A DNA stretch of 64,000 bases from Paraburkholderia fynbosensis (lineage in GTDB: Bacteria > Pseudomonadota > Gammaproteobacteria > Burkholderiales > Burkholderiaceae): the NCBI RefSeq assembly GCF_902859935.1, contig NZ_CADIKI010000007.1, forward strand, positions 124,001 to 188,000. The letters are read 5' to 3'. The notes below the pieces were generated by a model. It was given only the letters and a program-made list of their open reading frames with translations, made no database searches and was not told the origin of the DNA. The position numbers and the translations under genes are program-made. The first letter of the stretch is position 1, and the number at the start of each line of letters is the position of its first letter. Positions 8,960 through 21,403 of the stretch are shown here, piece after piece.

Positions 8960-8996
8960 AAAAAAGCCGCCCGGTTTGCACCGGGCGGCTTTTTTT
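8960..8996. terminator. Strong bidirectional rho-independent terminator
   Basis: A 15-bp stem (5' arm AAAAAAGCCGCCCGG) with a 6-base loop (TTTGCA) is flanked by A and T runs on both sides. It lies between the convergent repressor-like gene (plus) and yidC (minus) and can end transcripts from either side. Confidence 0.93.
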
Positions 8997-9078
8997 GTCG
9001 CTGCTTGGTCAGTCAGCGTCGGCCTGCTTCAGCCCGACGCGAAGCGGCGGGCTCTGCCGCCGCCTTTCAGCCAGTCCG

Positions 9079-10737
9079 TCAGGCGGGCTTCACCGACGAC
9101 TTGCCCATCATGCGCGTGATGTAGTACTGCTGCGCGATCGACAGGACGTTGTTGACGACGTAATACAGCACCAGACCCGCCGGGAAGAAGAAGAACATGA
9201 CCGAGAACGCGATCGGCATGAACATCATCATCTTGGCCTGAACCGGGTCCGGCGGCGTCGGGTTCAGCTTGGTCTGCAGGAACATCGAGACGGCCATCAG
9301 GACCGGCAGGATGAAGTATGGGTCCTGTTGCGACAGATCGTGAATCCACAGAATCCACGGCGCGCCGCGCATTTCCACCGAAGACAGCAGCACCCAGTAC
9401 AGCGAGATGAACACCGGAATCTGAATCACCACCGGCAGACAGCCGCCGAACGGATTGACCTTCTCGGTCTTGTACAGCTCCATCAGCGCGGCGTTCATCT
9501 TTTGCGGATCGCCCTTGAAGCGTTCGCGCAACGCCTGCATGCGCGGCGTGATCGCCTTCATGCGCGCCATCGACTTATAGCTCGCGGCCGACAGAGGGAA
9601 GAACACCGCCTTGATCAGCAACGTGAGCAGCACGATCGACCAGCCCCAGTTGCCGACATAGCTATGGATTTTCTCGAGCAGCCAGAACAGCGGCTTCGCG
9701 ATGATCGTGACCCACCCGTAGTCCTTCACCAGTTCCAGACCCGGCGCGATGCCTTCGAGCATGCGCTCTTCTTCCGGACCCGCGAACAGGCGCGCCGACA
9801 CGTTAACCGTTTGGCCCGGCGCGATGGTCGGCAGCGGCTGCTTGACGCCCACGCGATACAGCGACGGATCGATCTTCTCGACGTAGATGTCGCGCTTCGC
9901 GCCCTGCTGCGGAATCCACGCCGACGCGAAGTAGTGCTGGACCATCGCGATCCAGCCGTTGTCGGCCGCTTGCGCGTAATCCTGCTTGTTCTTGTCGATG
10001 TCGCCGAACGTCATCTTCTGGAAGTGATGCTGGTCGGTGTAGACAGCCGGTCCGATGAACGTGTGCGAGAAGCGCGGCGTTTCCACCGGCTGGTCGTCAC
10101 GCACCAGTTCCATGTAGACCGACGGCGTCACCGGCGTGCTGCCGACGTTCTGGATCTTCGTTTCGACACCGATCACGTAGCTGCCGCGCGTGAACGTGTA
10201 GGTCTTGATGACCTTCACGCCACCCTTCTCCGGCGACTCGAAGCTTAGGCTGAACGTTTTCTCGTCGCCCTTCAGTTCGGTCTGCTGATTCGGCATCAGC
10301 GTGAAGATGTCGTTGTGGTTCGGGAAATCGCCGCCGAGCAGACCCGTGCGGGCCAGATACGTGTGATTGTTCGTGCGGTCGAACAGCGTGATCACCAAAT
10401 CTGGTGTCTTGCCGTCGCCCTGCTTGACGAGCGAGAGCCGCGACAACGTGCCGCCGCGGGTGTCGATCTCACCGCTGTAGACGTCGGTGGAGAACTTCAC
10501 GAGTTGCGATTGCGTCGCCGCCGGCGCGTTGCCGGGCGCGGCTGCATTGGTGGCCGGCAGATCGGCCGGCTGGGTTCCCGGCGTCGTGGTTCCCGGTGCG
10601 GCGCTACCGACGGTCTTGGTCGGCGTGGCGCTCGGGAAGAACATCGACGGGCGTCCGTGGTCGCGTTGCCAGTTGTCGAACAGCATGACAGCTGACATGA
10701 AAAAGATGACCCATAGGACGGTGCGTTTGATATCCAT
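9079..10737 (-). CDS. yidC: Membrane protein insertase YidC
   Basis: This 552-residue inner-membrane protein inserts and folds membrane proteins, alone or with SecYEG. An N-terminal membrane segment ([14 protein letters not shown]) precedes a Pro/Ala/Thr-rich linker and a large periplasmic beta-sandwich (about residues 60-345). The conserved C-terminal Oxa1-like core (about 350-545) includes [21 protein letters not shown], with the Arg/Lys-rich cytoplasmic loop ([17 protein letters not shown]). The length matches Gram-negative YidC. It is the last gene in the rpmH-rnpA-yidD-yidC run, 30 bases after yidD, and ends before the bidirectional terminator. Confidence 0.97.
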   Translation of the reverse strand: MDIKRTVLWVIFFMSAVMLFDNWQRDHGRPSMFFPSATPTKTVGSAAPGTTTPGTQPADLPATNAAAPGNAPAATQSQLVKFSTDVYSGEIDTRGGTLSRLSLVKQGDGKTPDLVITLFDRTNNHTYLARTGLLGGDFPNHNDIFTLMPNQQTELKGDEKTFSLSFESPEKGGVKVIKTYTFTRGSYVIGVETKIQNVGSTPVTPSVYMELVRDDQPVETPRFSHTFIGPAVYTDQHHFQKMTFGDIDKNKQDYAQAADNGWIAMVQHYFASAWIPQQGAKRDIYVEKIDPSLYRVGVKQPLPTIAPGQTVNVSARLFAGPEEERMLEGIAPGLELVKDYGWVTIIAKPLFWLLEKIHSYVGNWGWSIVLLTLLIKAVFFPLSAASYKSMARMKAITPRMQALRERFKGDPQKMNAALMELYKTEKVNPFGGCLPVVIQIPVFISLYWVLLSSVEMRGAPWILWIHDLSQQDPYFILPVLMAVSMFLQTKLNPTPPDPVQAKMMMFMPIAFSVMFFFFPAGLVLYYVVNNVLSIAQQYYITRMMGKSSVKPA

Positions 10738-10767
10738 GCGTTGTCTCAGTGTCGATGGAACGGCGCG

Positions 10768-10998
10768 TCAGCGCTTTTCAGAAGTGGGAGGCGGGACGAG
10801 ATCGATGCCGCCCGCGGAAAACGGGTGGCAGCGGCAAATACGCCTGGCGGCGAGATAAGTCCCGCGCGCGGCGCCATGATACTGGATTGCTTCGCGCGCG
10901 TAATCAGAACAGGAAGGGTAAAAACGGCACCGGTTGCCGAGCATTGGGCTCACGGCAACCTTGTAAAAACGCAATAAAGCGATGAGTACCGTTTGCAT
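10768..10998 (-). CDS. yidD: Membrane protein insertion efficiency factor YidD
   Basis: This 76-residue protein has an N-terminal amphipathic helix ([18 protein letters not shown]) and the family's conserved Cys pattern ([18 protein letters not shown], then [16 protein letters not shown]). YidD assists YidC-dependent insertion at the inner membrane. The ATG at 10998 gives the family start; the open frame continues upstream without family similarity. It sits between rnpA and yidC as in most Proteobacteria. Confidence 0.95.
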   Translation of the reverse strand: MQTVLIALLRFYKVAVSPMLGNRCRFYPSCSDYAREAIQYHGAARGTYLAARRICRCHPFSAGGIDLVPPPTSEKR

Positions 10999-11113
10999 GG
11001 CTGATGCGGCCGGACGGCGCCGCGCAACGTGGAGTACCGGGTGACGCCCGTCCGGCGGGGCGGCCAAAGCGGCCTGAACTGCCGAACTTTCAATACGGAC
11101 GGTCACTTGAGCA

Positions 11114-11602
11114 TCATTCCGTCTTGGGCGCTTCCGCGGGCGGCGCCTCGCGACGGACAATTTCGCGCGCTGCCTTATCGAGCAGCGCCTCGATTTCACT
11201 GCGGCACAGCGCCTTCAACGGCGGCGACGAGGCGCTGGGCAAAGCCTTCTTGTCGAAGCGCGTGTGCAAACGCAGCAGCACATCCCAACCGCCGAATTCC
11301 GCGCGACGCAACCGGAAGGCTTCACGCGCGATTCGACGTACCAGATTACGCGTGGCCGCGCGCGGCGCATACTTCTTGCCGATCACGAGGCCCAAGCGCG
11401 CGTCGTTGCCGGTAGGCCGGCCGTAAACCACGAAGTGCGGGGTGCGGCGCCACGGGCGCAAACGAAAAACGGATGAAAATTCATCCGTTTTCAGTAGCCT
11501 GGCGGCTTTGGGAAAGGCGGCGTGCGCTCGCAACGGAACCGAGCCCGGTTGCTGCGCCCCAGCCGCTCCCGCTTCGCCGCGGGCTTCGGTCACAGCGCGC
11601 AA
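11114..11602 (-). CDS. rnpA: Ribonuclease P protein component
   Basis: This 162-residue basic protein is the protein subunit of RNase P, which trims tRNA 5' leaders. The core fold is clear: [17 protein letters not shown] at the N-terminal side, then [18 protein letters not shown] and [11 protein letters not shown], the RNR-type motif. Extra residues lie at both ends (Ala/Gly/Pro-rich), as is usual in Burkholderia. The start is probably the TTG at 11602, which lies 10 bases after the rpmH stop; a GTG at 11593 is an alternative. Co-transcription with rpmH is expected. Confidence 0.93.
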   Translation of the reverse strand: MRAVTEARGEAGAAGAQQPGSVPLRAHAAFPKAARLLKTDEFSSVFRLRPWRRTPHFVVYGRPTGNDARLGLVIGKKYAPRAATRNLVRRIAREAFRLRRAEFGGWDVLLRLHTRFDKKALPSASSPPLKALCRSEIEALLDKAAREIVRREAPPAEAPKTE

Positions 11603-11612
11603 TCCGCTCGCC

Positions 11613-11747
11613 TTAGATGGCGAGGCGCTTGCGGCCCTTCGCGCGACGTGCGTTGATGACCTTGCGGCCGCCAGCGGTCTTCATGCGAACGCGAAAGCCG
11701 TGGGTGCGCTTGCGACGGGTAACGGAGGGTTGGTAAGTACGTTTCAT
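11613..11747 (-). CDS. rpmH: Ribosomal protein bL34
   Basis: This 44-residue, very basic protein starts [18 protein letters not shown] and ends [11 protein letters not shown], matching bL34 along its entire length. The ATG is at 11745-11747 and the TAA at 11613-11615. It is the first gene of the minus-strand run reading away from dnaA. It is a large-subunit ribosomal protein. Confidence 0.98.
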
Positions 11748-12131
11748 GTTGCTCTCACTTGATCGAAAAAAAACCGCGCGAGCATCGCTGAAAGCGCAAT
11801 GGCCGGAGGTTTACTGAAATTGGTTTTCGCGGAACCCGCTATTTAAACCGCTTTTCCGTTGGCCGTCAATAGCTTAGCCAGGTTCGGCCGCAGACCGGGC
11901 CTCGTTCGCCAGATGATCCGTCCCTGTGGATAACTCCCTTCCGGGTCCGTTTTGGCGTTAGAATCTCGCCTTACTTCCCAAAAATCCTGCACGCCGCTCC
12001 GGCTCGCTTGCCCCGCAAACCCTTGTGGCACAAGCGCCTGGAGCCGTTACGCCTGGCTGCTCAGGGCCTTGTTGCGCGCGCGCGACAAGGGCAGCGGCGA
12101 CCGCCGTGCACACCATAACGACAGCAACTCG
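11748..12131. other. rpmH-dnaA intergenic region, possible replication-origin part
   Basis: This 384-base stretch lies between the divergent rpmH and dnaA genes, where strand use switches, so it must hold both promoters. One perfect DnaA box is visible (11925-11933). The rest is GC-rich and I see no cluster of further perfect boxes, so an origin here is plausible from gene context but not proven. TAGAAT at 11960-11965 could be a -10 element for dnaA. Confidence 0.5.
11925..11933 (-). promoter_or_regulatory. DnaA box
   Basis: TGTGGATAA is the exact reverse complement of the consensus DnaA box TTATCCACA. Located about 200 bases before dnaA, it could take part in replication initiation, dnaA autoregulation or both. 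Confidence 0.7.
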
Positions 12132-13709
12132 ATGAACGATTTCTGGCAACACTGTTCCGCATTGCTGGAGCGTGAGCTTACGCCCCAGCAGTACGTGACG
12201 TGGATCAAACCGTTGGCCCCGGTCGCCTTCGACGCCGCTGCGAACACGCTTAGCATCGCCGCGCCGAACCGCTTCAAGCTCGACTGGGTCAAGAGCCAGT
12301 TCTCCGGCCGCATCGCGGATATGGCCCGCGATTTCTGGCAAGCGCCGATCGACGTGCAATTCGTGCTGGATCCGAAAGCGGGCATGCGCGCCTTCGCGGC
12401 ACCGCCCGCGCCGGCTCGTCCGGCTTCGTCCGCGCCGATGGGCGGCGGCCATTCCGGCGGTGGCGCCGCAGTCGACGCGGCGCTCGGCGCCGTGCAGGCG
12501 GCGCAAATGGCGCGGGCCAACCATGCCATGGCCGCGCAAAACGCTAACGCCCGCGCGGCTGCCGAAGACGCCGCCGACCTCGATTTGCCGAGTCTCGACG
12601 CGCACGAAGCCGCAGCTGCACGCCGCACCTGGCGTCCGGGCCAAAGCGCCGCTTCGACCGGCAGCGGCGAAAACGACTCGATGTACGAGCGCTCGAAGCT
12701 GAATCCGGTTCTGACCTTCGACAACTTCGTGACCGGTAAGGCCAACCAGTTGGCGCGCGCTGCGGCGATTCAGGTCGCGGACAACCCCGGCATTTCGTAT
12801 AACCCGCTGTTCCTGTATGGCGGCGTGGGCTTGGGCAAGACCCACCTGATCCACGCAATCGGCAACCAGCTTCTGATGGAGAAGGCCGGCGCGCGGATTC
12901 GCTACATCCACGCGGAACAGTACGTGTCCGACGTGGTGAAGGCGTACCAGCGCAAGGCGTTCGACGATTTCAAGCGCTACTACCACTCGCTCGACCTGCT
13001 GCTGATCGACGATATTCAGTTCTTTTCGGGCAAGTCGCGCACGCAGGAAGAATTCTTTTACGCGTTCGAGGCGCTGGTCGCGAACAAGGCGCAGGTGATC
13101 ATCACCAGCGACACGTATCCGAAGGAAATTTCGGGGATCGACGACCGCCTGATCTCGCGCTTCGACTCGGGCCTCACGGTCGCGATCGAACCGCCCGAGC
13201 TGGAAATGCGCGTCGCAATTCTGATGCGCAAGGCGCAGTCGGAGTTCGTCAGCCTGAACGAGGACGTCGCGTTCTTCGTCGCCAAGCATTTGCGCTCGAA
13301 CGTCCGTGAGCTCGAAGGCGCGCTGCGCAAGATCCTCGCGTACTCGAAGTTCCACGGCCGCGAAATCACGATCGAACTGACCAAGGAAGCGCTGAAAGAC
13401 CTGCTAACGGTGCAGAACCGGCAGATTTCGGTGGAAAACATCCAGAAGACGGTGGCTGACTTCTACAGCATCAAGGTCGCTGACATGTATTCGAAGAAGC
13501 GTCCGGCGAACATCGCGCGGCCGCGGCAGATCGCGATGTATCTGGCGAAGGAGCTGACCCAGAAGAGCCTGCCGGAAATCGGCGAGCTGTTCGGCGGGCG
13601 CGATCACACGACTGTGCTGCACGCGGTGCGCAAAATTGCCGACGAACGTAGCAAGGACGCCCAGCTGAACCACGAGCTGCACGTGCTGGAGCAGACGCTG
13701 AAGGGCTAA
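12132..13709 (+). CDS. dnaA: Chromosomal replication initiator DnaA
   Basis: This 525-residue AAA+ protein opens the chromosomal origin. Domain I (about residues 1-85, [21 protein letters not shown]) is followed by a long Ala-rich linker. The ATPase domain has Walker [10 protein letters not shown] (about residue 230) and Walker [10 protein letters not shown]. The C-terminal domain carries the DnaA-box-binding signature ([22 protein letters not shown], then [11 protein letters not shown]; quoted in two parts of a longer motif). The ATG at 12132 gives the family N-terminus; the upstream open frame has no similarity. It is followed 220 bases later by dnaN. Confidence 0.98.
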   Translation: MNDFWQHCSALLERELTPQQYVTWIKPLAPVAFDAAANTLSIAAPNRFKLDWVKSQFSGRIADMARDFWQAPIDVQFVLDPKAGMRAFAAPPAPARPASSAPMGGGHSGGGAAVDAALGAVQAAQMARANHAMAAQNANARAAAEDAADLDLPSLDAHEAAAARRTWRPGQSAASTGSGENDSMYERSKLNPVLTFDNFVTGKANQLARAAAIQVADNPGISYNPLFLYGGVGLGKTHLIHAIGNQLLMEKAGARIRYIHAEQYVSDVVKAYQRKAFDDFKRYYHSLDLLLIDDIQFFSGKSRTQEEFFYAFEALVANKAQVIITSDTYPKEISGIDDRLISRFDSGLTVAIEPPELEMRVAILMRKAQSEFVSLNEDVAFFVAKHLRSNVRELEGALRKILAYSKFHGREITIELTKEALKDLLTVQNRQISVENIQKTVADFYSIKVADMYSKKRPANIARPRQIAMYLAKELTQKSLPEIGELFGGRDHTTVLHAVRKIADERSKDAQLNHELHVLEQTLKG

Positions 13710-13929
13710 GCGGGCCGGACGGAAAAATCGACCTGTTTATTTCCAAACTCGCCCCCATTTTAGTGAGGCGGTTCCATTTTCAGGCACAATACAGGTTTAA
13801 CCGCCCGGCGGCCGCGGGCGGATTTCACGCCGTGACGGGCGCTGCGTGGCGCCGGCGGGGAGCCACGGCTGCATGCTGCAAAGCTTACCTGGCAAGGCGC
13901 GCAGGCCGTTATATCAACGAAGGAACTCT

Positions 13930-15033
13930 ATGCAACTGGTCAAGACCGAACGCGATAACCTCCTCAGGCCGCTGCAAACTGTGAGCGGCATCGTCGAACG
14001 CCGCCATACGTTGCCGATCCTCGCCAATTTGCTGATTACCAAGAACGGCCCTGATGTGTCGTTCCTGTCGACCGACCTCGAATTGCAGATCACCACGCGT
14101 GCCGATTTTGGCGTGGGCGGCGATTCGGTGGCGACCACGGTGGCAGCACGAAAGCTCCTCGACATTCTGCGCGCGATGCCCGACGGGCAGGTCACGCTCA
14201 CTTTGAACGACAAGCGCCTGACCGTGCAATCCGGCAAGAGCCGCTTTGCGCTGCAAACGCTCGCCGCGGACGAATTCCCGACGGTCGCGCAAGCTAAAGA
14301 CTACGGTGCGAACCTCGTGGTTCCCCAGAAGACGTTCCGCCAGTTGCTCGGCATGGTCCATTTTTCGATGGCCCAGCAGGACATCCGCTACTACCTGAAC
14401 GGCATGCTGCTGGTGGTGGACGGCGACCAGCTGATGGCGGTCGCTACCGACGGCCACCGTCTGGCGTTCTCGTCGATGAAGATCGAGGGTTCGTTCTCGC
14501 GTCAGGAAGTGATCATTCCGCGCAAGACGATTCTGGAATTGCAGCGTCTGCTGGAAGACATCGATGACACACTGAAGATCGACATCGCGCAAACGCAGGT
14601 GAAATTCACGTTCGGCCAGGTCGAACTGGTGTCGAAGCTGGTGGAAGGCAAGTTCCCCGACTTCCAGCGCGTGATCCCGAAGTCACACAAGAATCAATTC
14701 CTGATTGGCCGCGAAGAACTGCAACGTTCGCTGCAACGCGCGGCAATCTTGACGTCGGACAAATTCAAGGGCGTGCGCTGCATCATCGAGCCGGGCCAGT
14801 TGAAGATCATGTCCACCAACGCCGATCAGGAAGAGGCGCAGGAAGAACTGGAAATCGCGTACGACGGCGACAGCGTCGATATCGGGTTCAACGTCACGTA
14901 TCTGCTCGACGTGCTCGCGAACCTGAAGGTCGACATGTTGCAAGTGAGCCTGGGCGACGCCAGCTCCAGCGCGTTGATCACGATTCCCGAGAACGACGAA
15001 TTCAAATACGTGGTGATGCCGATGCGCATCTGA
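13930..15033 (+). CDS. dnaN: DNA polymerase III sliding clamp (beta subunit)
   Basis: This 367-residue protein forms the ring-shaped clamp that tethers DNA polymerase III and many repair factors to DNA. It starts MQLVKTERDNLLRPLQTVSG and ends in the conserved FKYVVMPMRI. The length equals that of proteobacterial DnaN. The ATG at 13930 follows AAGGAA, which decides it over a longer upstream frame. It sits between dnaA and gyrB in the classic order. Confidence 0.98.
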   Translation: MQLVKTERDNLLRPLQTVSGIVERRHTLPILANLLITKNGPDVSFLSTDLELQITTRADFGVGGDSVATTVAARKLLDILRAMPDGQVTLTLNDKRLTVQSGKSRFALQTLAADEFPTVAQAKDYGANLVVPQKTFRQLLGMVHFSMAQQDIRYYLNGMLLVVDGDQLMAVATDGHRLAFSSMKIEGSFSRQEVIIPRKTILELQRLLEDIDDTLKIDIAQTQVKFTFGQVELVSKLVEGKFPDFQRVIPKSHKNQFLIGREELQRSLQRAAILTSDKFKGVRCIIEPGQLKIMSTNADQEEAQEELEIAYDGDSVDIGFNVTYLLDVLANLKVDMLQVSLGDASSSALITIPENDEFKYVVMPMRI

Positions 15034-15055
15034 CGCGTCCAACACCAAGAACACA

Positions 15056-15086
15056 CCAAGGGGCGCAGCGCCCCTTTGGCGTTTTT
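15056..15086 (+). terminator. Likely terminator after dnaN
   Basis: An 8-bp GC-rich stem (AAGGGGCG / CGCCCCTT, loop CAG), extendable by a CC/GG pair, is followed by a T run at 15082-15086. It lies 23 bases after the dnaN stop. Confidence 0.6.
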
Positions 15087-15098
15087 ATGGCGTTTTGA

Positions 15099-17618
<2,520 letters not shown>

Positions 17619-18381
17619 GGGTGTTTGTAGTGCTGAGAAACAGAAATCACTGGACTAGCGCCGGGTTAGCTGGACTCGAATGCACGGAAATGATTAGGTT
17701 TTCGTACTTGTCATCAGACAGCACTCAACGTTGAGTCCACGTCGCATGATTTGAGGGAGGCGATCCAGCCGCGGTTGGCTCGGATTGCCCGCTTGAGGAA
17801 TTCAAAGGGTTACAGGTGAACAGCCTGTAACCCTTTCGCGTTTGGGTGTAGGGCAATCGCTAGGAAGGAGGGTTCGGTCAGCATGGCGGAGGAGCATCAG
17901 GTTTAGCATCAGTGGCTTCGCGTAGTTTCGCTGAGGCGGCACAAGCCGGTCCGGCCATATCGCAGAACATGCTTTCGAGCAGCGTGCGCAAATACCCGGT
18001 GAAGACACGCGTCTCGTCGTCGGCTCACCAACCATGCGATATGCAATATCTTCGGATGCGGGAAAATGCGCGCGGGTTTCGCATCGTCCGCGCTACCAGT
18101 TCCGTCGGGCAACGTTTGCCCCGCGAGAGCAGGACCATCAAACGCAGGCGCGTCACGGCTCGCGTCAAACATTGCACCCGGTATCCAGGTGGCGCACGGA
18201 TACCGCTATTAACGCAAGCGGCACCCGACAAGAAGCGGTTCACTCCCTGAGCGTCAAGCTGTCGCCCGACAACCTTGAGTTTCCCCACCTGTCGCGTTAA
18301 ATTGCGCCTCGCAGATCGTGCAAGCCGCCTTCGGCGACGTTGTACCTCACCCGGTTTGTAATTGATTGGTAAGGATTGCTG
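17619..18381. other. 760-base gap without a convincing gene
   Basis: Short frames occur on both strands, including a minus-strand stretch around 17880-18100 (reading TRVFTGYLRTLLESMFCDMA) with protein-like composition but no start and a stop just before it. It may be a relic, but I cannot name a family. A strong hairpin lies at 17804-17836. The promoter of the SPFH operon should lie near the right end. Confidence 0.4.
17804..17836. terminator. Long perfect hairpin, probable terminator
   Basis: A 13-bp perfect stem (AAAGGGTTACAGG / CCTGTAACCCTTT) has a 7-base loop (TGAACAG). It lies 186 bases after gyrB. The T run is short (three), so termination strength is uncertain; the flanking AAA allows function on the minus strand as well. 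Confidence 0.6.
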
Positions 18382-20295
18382 ATGTCAACGCGGGAGAGAC
18401 GTGAAGAAAGTGACGTGCGCGAGCGGTCGGCCGGACGTAACGATACCTTGCTGCCTGGATGGGTGGCTGCGGCATTGGCAGGCGTGCTGGGCGCCTTGAG
18501 CCTGTCGAAGAGCGTGTCCATCGATCTGCGCTGGAGCGCGGTGATGGCGAGTGCATGCCTGAACCTGGTGATCGTCGCGCTCTGGCGCCCGTCGGTAGTG
18601 CGCGCACCGGCAGATCCGGAGAAGGAATCGGTCTGGAAGCGAGGCGTAAGTTTCGTGAAGCAAGTCGTCTCGCGCGACGCCGGAAAGCCCGACTTCAGCC
18701 ACCTCGTGCGCACCCTTCGCTGGCAACCTTGGTGCGTCGCCATGTGCGCCGGTCTGTCCATGACGTTCGCCGCAATGGCGTTCGAGCCCTTGGCCCCTGA
18801 CGCGCTGATCCACGCGATGGTTGCGCCGTCCCTCACGATCGTCAGCGGCACGGCTGCGCTGGCTCTGGCTTTTCTCACGCTCGTTGCCGAACGGTTTTAC
18901 GCACACGACGCGCAGCGCTCGCGTGACTCGCTGTCCGCGTCGCTGGCGGGCCTGCTGCGCGTCCTGCTCCTGTGCGCACTCGGGGCGGCTTTGTCGGCTG
19001 GATGGTTGGTCTACGCGCATATGACGGCCGATCTGGTCGTGCATGTTGCCGCCGTCTTCTGTGCGGCCATTGCCGTCGAAATGCTGGTGCGTACGCTTCT
19101 TCTATGGATCTTCCCGCCGCGCGCCGGTGAACAGACGAGGCATGTGCCATCGAGCCTGCTTGCCGGGCTATTGCATTATCGACGCTCGCCGCTCGCGTCA
19201 ATCGGCGCCGAATTGCATGACCGCTACGGCATCGATCTGCGCCAGAACTGGGTGCTGCGTAGTTTCATGCGGTTGTTACCCGCCACGATAGTGACAATGG
19301 CCGTCTGTGCGTGGTTGCTGACCTCGGTCGCGGTGCTGGGTCCTTCGCAACGCGCCGTATACGAGCGATTCGGCGCGCCGGTGGCGGTATGGTCGCCCGG
19401 TCTGCATATTGGCATGCCCTGGCCGTTTGGCAAGGCTCGCCTTGTCGACAACGGCGCGGTGCATCAGATCATCGTCTCGGGAGGGGCAAACGACAGCAGC
19501 GTCGCGGCACCCTCCGTCAACGCCGACGGTCCGACGCCCGAGCAGTTGAACCGTCTCTGGGACGTCCAGCATCCATGGGAGACGAGCCAGGTGATCGCCG
19601 GCGCCACCGGCGATCAGCAGAGCTTTCAGATCGTCAACGCCGACGTGCGGCTGGATTACCGCGTGGGCTTGAGCGACGCTGCCGCGCGGGCCGCGCTGTA
19701 CCGGTCGGTCGATCCGGAAAGCACGGTTCGCTCGATCGCCAATCGCGAGGTGATGCACTACCTCGCCTCGCATACGCTACAGGCTTTGCTCGAGACGAGC
19801 CAGACCGCCATCGCTGAAAAGGTGCGCAGCGCGGTTCAGCGGCAACTCGATCAGCTCGCGAGCGGCATCGAAGTCGTGGCGGTCGTCATCGAGAGCGTGC
19901 ACCCGCCAGCGGGCGCTGCCTCGGCTTATCACGACGTGCAGGCAGCGCAGATCCGCGCGCAGGCAAGCGTCGCCAGGGCGCATGGCTTCGCGGCGCAATT
20001 GCTGGGCAATGCACAGCAACAGGCGCTCACCGGTGTCGCTCAGGCTTCGGCGCGAGCGGCAGACACGCTTGCGTCGGCGCATGTGCAGCAGATCAATTTT
20101 GAAGCCGACACAGTCGCATACCGGCTAGGCGGACCGGCCTTTGCATTCGAGTACTACCTGGCCCGCTTGCAGCATGGGTTGCAGAACGCGCGCATCACGG
20201 TGATCGACGACCGGCTGGTCGCCGACCGGCGCGCGACCCTCGATCTGCGCACTTTCACGGCCGGCGATCTCGCTGGCTTTCCGCACAGCAACTGA
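18382..20295 (+). CDS. Polytopic SPFH-domain (HflK-like) membrane protein
   Basis: This 637-residue protein has an unusual N-terminal half with about seven hydrophobic segments (for example LLPGWVAAALAGVLGALSLS near residue 25 and VTMAVCAWLLTSVAVLG near 310). An SPFH/band-7 domain follows (about 320-540): QRAVYERFGAPVAVWSPGLH and VRLDYRVGLSDAA, with an Ala/Gln-rich helical region (SAYHDVQAAQIRAQASVA) like the HflK coiled coil. HflK and HflC normally form a cage around the FtsH protease. The ATG at 18382 follows AAGGA. It is the first gene of a four-gene operon ending in a metal-type P-ATPase; the next start is 43 bases on. Its specific role is unknown. Confidence 0.85.
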   Translation: MSTRERREESDVRERSAGRNDTLLPGWVAAALAGVLGALSLSKSVSIDLRWSAVMASACLNLVIVALWRPSVVRAPADPEKESVWKRGVSFVKQVVSRDAGKPDFSHLVRTLRWQPWCVAMCAGLSMTFAAMAFEPLAPDALIHAMVAPSLTIVSGTAALALAFLTLVAERFYAHDAQRSRDSLSASLAGLLRVLLLCALGAALSAGWLVYAHMTADLVVHVAAVFCAAIAVEMLVRTLLLWIFPPRAGEQTRHVPSSLLAGLLHYRRSPLASIGAELHDRYGIDLRQNWVLRSFMRLLPATIVTMAVCAWLLTSVAVLGPSQRAVYERFGAPVAVWSPGLHIGMPWPFGKARLVDNGAVHQIIVSGGANDSSVAAPSVNADGPTPEQLNRLWDVQHPWETSQVIAGATGDQQSFQIVNADVRLDYRVGLSDAAARAALYRSVDPESTVRSIANREVMHYLASHTLQALLETSQTAIAEKVRSAVQRQLDQLASGIEVVAVVIESVHPPAGAASAYHDVQAAQIRAQASVARAHGFAAQLLGNAQQQALTGVAQASARAADTLASAHVQQINFEADTVAYRLGGPAFAFEYYLARLQHGLQNARITVIDDRLVADRRATLDLRTFTAGDLAGFPHSN

Positions 20296-20338
20296 TGCGC
20301 ACGCCACACGCCGGACAGGCTGTTCTCAAGGTGACTTC

Positions 20339-21403
20339 ATGAGTTTGTTCCATTTGCATACCGATGGCCACGGGCATCACCAGCACCACCACCACGATCA
20401 AGGCAACGCACAGACCGGTCGCGGCGGTCCGTTCTACGTGCGCGTCCTGCTTGCGGCGCTATGCGTCGTCATCGCGATTGCCGTGGCGAGTTTCATTTCG
20501 GTGCGGGCGGGCGAGGCCTCGGTGATCACGCGCTTCGGGCAACCCGTGCGCGTGCTGCTCGAACCCGGTCTCGCGTGGCGTCTACCCGCGCCGATCGAGG
20601 CAGCGGTGCCGGTCGACCTGCGCCTGCATACGACATCGAGTGGCTTGCAGGACGTGGGCACGCGTGACGGTTTGCGCATCATCGTGCAGGCCTACGTCGC
20701 GTGGAAAGTCGCTGCGGATCCGAACGACGTGCGCCGCTTTGTTCGGGCCGTGGGCAACCGGCCCGACGAGGCCGCGCAGCAGATTCGCTCGCTGCTCGGT
20801 TCGTCGTTGCAAACCACGTCGGCCGGCTTCGACCTGGCGTCGCTCGTCAACACGGATCCCTCACGGGTACGCATCTCCGCCTTCGAGGACGCGCTGCGCA
20901 GTCAGATCGACGCGCAGCTTTACTCGGCCTACGGCGTGCATGTCGTTCAAGTGGGACTGGAGCGCCTGACGTTGCCCGCGGTGACACTCTCGGCGACGGT
21001 CAGCCGGATGAGCGCGGAGCGCGAGACGGTTGCCGCGCAGCGTACTGCAGACGGCAATCGCGAGGCCGCGCAGATCCGCTCGGACGCGGACCGCGATGCC
21101 CGTCTGGCGGTTGCCGACGCGAACGTCAAGGCTGCGCAGATCGAAGCGCAGTCCCGCCAGGATGCCGCCGCCATCTATGGCAACACCTATGCCGGCAATC
21201 CGCGCCTCTATACGATGTTGCGCTCGCTCGACACGCTCGACTCCGTGGTCAGCGCCAATACGAACCTGATTCTGCGCACCGATGCGGCGCCGTTCCAGGC
21301 GCTGGTGCAGGGGCCCATCGACCTAGGAGCCGAGCCGTCGCGGCAGACGGGCGCGGGCATGGTGTCCGCGTCGGCGTCGAAAAAATCCAGGGCCGCGCGA
21401 TGA
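20339..21403 (+). CDS. SPFH-domain (HflC-like) membrane protein with His-rich N-terminus
   Basis: This 354-residue protein starts with a histidine-rich cytoplasmic tail (residues 5-19 include nine His, FHLHTDGHGHHQHHHHDQ), then one membrane segment (about 33-55, VLLAALCVVIAIAVASFISV). The SPFH domain (about 55-230) begins GEASVITRFGQPVRVLLEPG and is followed by an Ala/Arg/Asp-rich helix (REAAQIRSDADRDARLAVAD) typical of HflC. The tail resembles the metal-binding tails of transporters and chaperones, which fits an operon that ends in a P1B ATPase. It overlaps the next gene by ATGA. Metal binding is inferred, not shown. Confidence 0.87.
   Translation: MSLFHLHTDGHGHHQHHHHDQGNAQTGRGGPFYVRVLLAALCVVIAIAVASFISVRAGEASVITRFGQPVRVLLEPGLAWRLPAPIEAAVPVDLRLHTTSSGLQDVGTRDGLRIIVQAYVAWKVAADPNDVRRFVRAVGNRPDEAAQQIRSLLGSSLQTTSAGFDLASLVNTDPSRVRISAFEDALRSQIDAQLYSAYGVHVVQVGLERLTLPAVTLSATVSRMSAERETVAAQRTADGNREAAQIRSDADRDARLAVADANVKAAQIEAQSRQDAAAIYGNTYAGNPRLYTMLRSLDTLDSVVSANTNLILRTDAAPFQALVQGPIDLGAEPSRQTGAGMVSASASKKSRAAR

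Noticed and set aside
17802..18288. Several overlapping short frames after gyrB
   Set aside because: None has a consistent start and frame; at most a relic that I cannot identify.
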